A stretch of 6,378 nucleotides of DNA from Clostridiales bacterium (GTDB lineage: Bacteria > Bacillota > Clostridia > Christensenellales > Aristaeellaceae), in assembly GCA_019420065.1 (NCBI GenBank), contig JAHZHX010000048.1, positions 11,210 to 17,587 of the forward strand, given 5' to 3'. Of the stretch, positions 4,950 through 6,378 are shown in pieces. The notes below the pieces were generated by a model. That model was not told where the DNA came from and ran no database searches. It saw nothing but the letters and a program-made list of their open reading frames with translations. Position numbers and translations under genes: made by a program. Each line of letters begins with the position of its first letter. Position 1 is the stretch's first letter.

Positions 4950-5660
4950 TTATATCATGGACATGATGTATTTTTCCAGTTCATCAAACCCGCCGTTCGG
5001 ATATGCGGCAATATCTTTATCATCCTTGTTGATTAGGCAATCCGTAAGTAAAAATACCTGCATCCCAAGCCGGCGCGCAGCCATATCCTCGTCCACATCG
5101 TTTCCAACCATCAGACATGCTTGCGGCGCAACGCCAAGACGTTCGGCAATATCGCGGTAATAAGCGGGATTAGGCTTGCAAAAGCCTGTGTTTTCATATG
5201 TTGTATACAATTCAAACGCCTGCGGCTGAAGGCCTGCCCAGCGGATGCGGCTTTCCGTCGCAACGGATGGGAAAATAGGATTGGTTGCAAGCGCAGTCCG
5301 CAGCCCGTTTTGCCTGCATAGCGCTATAACCTCGGCCGCGGCGGGATCCATTTTGCAATAGCTCCTGGCCGCCTGAAATTCATTGGTATAAAAACCATCA
5401 AACAACGCTTTGTCTGCATGCGCCTTTTCGCCATAGACATCCGAAAAAACGCGCCAGAAGACAGCTTCATTGCTCTGCTGCCCGTCATTTTTCACCATAG
5501 CGGCCGTACCGGCCCAAATTGTTTTGACAAGCTGCTTGGCTTCATAGCCATAGGGCGCCATTTTCACTGCCAGAAGGCGGAAATAGCCTTGCGTAAACGC
5601 CTCCTGATCCATGGGCAGCAGCGTTCCATCCAAATCAAACAGCACCGTAGATATTTTCAT
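4950..5660 (-). CDS. HAD superfamily hydrolase (probable phosphatase, subfamily I with helical cap)
   Basis: A 236-aa cytoplasmic haloacid dehalogenase-type hydrolase, most likely a phosphatase on a small phosphorylated metabolite. All four motifs are present: motif I FDLDGTLL with nucleophile D9 and acid/base D11; motif II ALATNP (T126); motif III K162 in FCKPNPAYYRDIAERLG; motif IV MVGNDVDEDMAARRLGM (D188, D192), the metal-binding acidic residues. About 80 residues between motifs I and II form a helical cap (roughly 15-95), which places it in subfamily I. Length is normal. The ATG at 5660 is preceded by AAGGGG, which overlaps the pepT stop codon, and the gap to pepT is 11 nt, so the two are almost certainly co-transcribed with pepT first. 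Substrate is not predictable. Indigoidine-, Gph- or PGMB-like roles are not distinguished. Confidence 0.92.
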   Translation of the reverse strand: MKISTVLFDLDGTLLPMDQEAFTQGYFRLLAVKMAPYGYEAKQLVKTIWAGTAAMVKNDGQQSNEAVFWRVFSDVYGEKAHADKALFDGFYTNEFQAARSYCKMDPAAAEVIALCRQNGLRTALATNPIFPSVATESRIRWAGLQPQAFELYTTYENTGFCKPNPAYYRDIAERLGVAPQACLMVGNDVDEDMAARRLGMQVFLLTDCLINKDDKDIAAYPNGGFDELEKYIMSMI

Positions 5661-5671
5661 GCCGCATCCCC

Positions 5672-6378
5672 TTACGCGCGAATCAGCGTCGTTAAAACAT
5701 CAACCATGCGCTCCATATCCTCAATGGCGATATACTCGTAAATCCCATGGCAGTTTGCACCGCCGGTACCAAGATTGGGGCACGGCAAACCCATAAAGCT
5801 AAGGCGCGCGCCATCGGTACCGCCGCGGATTGCCACATGACGAGGCTGCAAACCGTTATCCCGCAGCGCCCGGTCCGCTCGTTCCACCACATCCATATGG
5901 TTTTCCATCACTTCGCGCATATTGCGGTAGGAATCCCGAATCTCAATTTCAATCGTCCCTTTTCCATACCGCGCATTCAGGTAGTCGGCCGCACGGCGCA
6001 TGAAGGCCTTTTTTTTCTCCAGCTTACGCAGATCATGATCGCGAAGAATATAAAAGAGCGCCGCGTTCTCCTCATCACCCTCCATATGCGTTAAATGATA
6101 AAAGCCTTCATAGCCTTCGGTATACTCAGGCTTTTTCTGCTCAGGAAGCATGGCATTAAACGCCATGGCAATGCGGGAGGCATGCTTCATGCGGTTTTTG
6201 GCAGAGCCTGGATGAATGTTGCGCCCATGAACGCTGACGCGCGCGGAAGCGGCATTGAAATTTTCATACTCAATTTCTTCAATACAGCCGCCATCCACCG
6301 TATAGGCAAAATCAGCGCCAAATTTTTTCACGTCAAAAAGATCCGCGCCGCGGCCAATCTCCTCGTCGGGCGTAAAGC
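5672..6378 (-). CDS. pepT: Peptidase T (tripeptide aminopeptidase), 5' end cut by window
   Basis: The last 234 residues of peptidase T, an M20-family dizinc enzyme that removes the N-terminal residue of tripeptides in the cytoplasm. The fragment opens with FTPDEEIGRGADLFD, whose adjacent glutamates supply the general base and a metal ligand. YTVDGGCIEEIEYENFNAAS carries the next aspartate ligand. NIHPGSAKNRM, EGYEGFYHLTHMEGDEE, IRDSYRNMRE and IRGGTDGARLSFMGLPCPNL follow, and GTGGANCHGIYEY near the C-terminus carries the last metal-binding histidine. These blocks match Escherichia coli PepT as I remember it almost position for position. The family is about 405-410 aa, so about 57% is seen and the N-terminal catalytic histidine lies outside the window. 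The frame is open with no internal stop. It is followed 11 nt later by the HAD phosphatase in the same direction; the promoter lies outside the window. Confidence 0.97.
   Translation of the reverse strand, partial: FTPDEEIGRGADLFDVKKFGADFAYTVDGGCIEEIEYENFNAASARVSVHGRNIHPGSAKNRMKHASRIAMAFNAMLPEQKKPEYTEGYEGFYHLTHMEGDEENAALFYILRDHDLRKLEKKKAFMRRAADYLNARYGKGTIEIEIRDSYRNMREVMENHMDVVERADRALRDNGLQPRHVAIRGGTDGARLSFMGLPCPNLGTGGANCHGIYEYIAIEDMERMVDVLTTLIRA

Overview
This 6.4 kb window is ordinary chromosomal housekeeping DNA. It probably comes from a low-to-mid GC Gram-positive anaerobe of the Firmicutes (Clostridia-like). The evidence is strong AGGAGG-type ribosome binding sites on nearly every gene, sigma-A promoters with an extended -10, compact U-tract terminators, an oxygen-sensitive radical SAM activase homologue, and a peptidase T plus HAD phosphatase pair. 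The genus cannot be fixed from this sequence. I see no mobile element, CRISPR array, phage gene, toxin-antitoxin pair or obvious new multi-gene system.

Layout. Positions 1-500 (minus strand) hold the N-terminal part of a PflA-like/PflX radical SAM protein, cut by the window edge, with its own extended -10 promoter. Positions 653-729 (plus) are tRNA-Arg(CCT), with a textbook promoter and its own terminator. Positions 832-2481 (plus) are a complete SulP-STAS anion transporter. It converges on a ZIP-family (GufA-like) metal transporter at 2545-3333 (minus), and the two share a bidirectional terminator. Divergent from the ZIP gene is the ybaB-recR operon (3479-4416, plus), with a well-formed promoter, a small 5' leader hairpin and a TGATG stop/start overlap. 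A terminator follows recR. Next comes a 112-aa gene of unknown function (4561-4899, plus), which converges on a pepT-HAD phosphatase operon (4950-6378, minus; pepT is cut at its 5' end). A second bidirectional terminator lies between them.

How the genes fit together. There are at least six transcription units, each closed by a recognisable terminator where its end lies inside the window. The only clear functional partnerships are ybaB-recR (nucleoid-associated protein with the recombinational repair protein RecR) and pepT-HAD (tripeptide hydrolysis with a phosphatase of unknown substrate, 11 nt apart). The two transporters and the radical SAM protein are single-gene units. The points most worth a second look are regulatory: nearly identical promoters for the tRNA and ybaB, a 14-bp palindrome between the ZIP and ybaB genes, a dyad inside the radical SAM promoter, and the unrecognised 112-aa protein.
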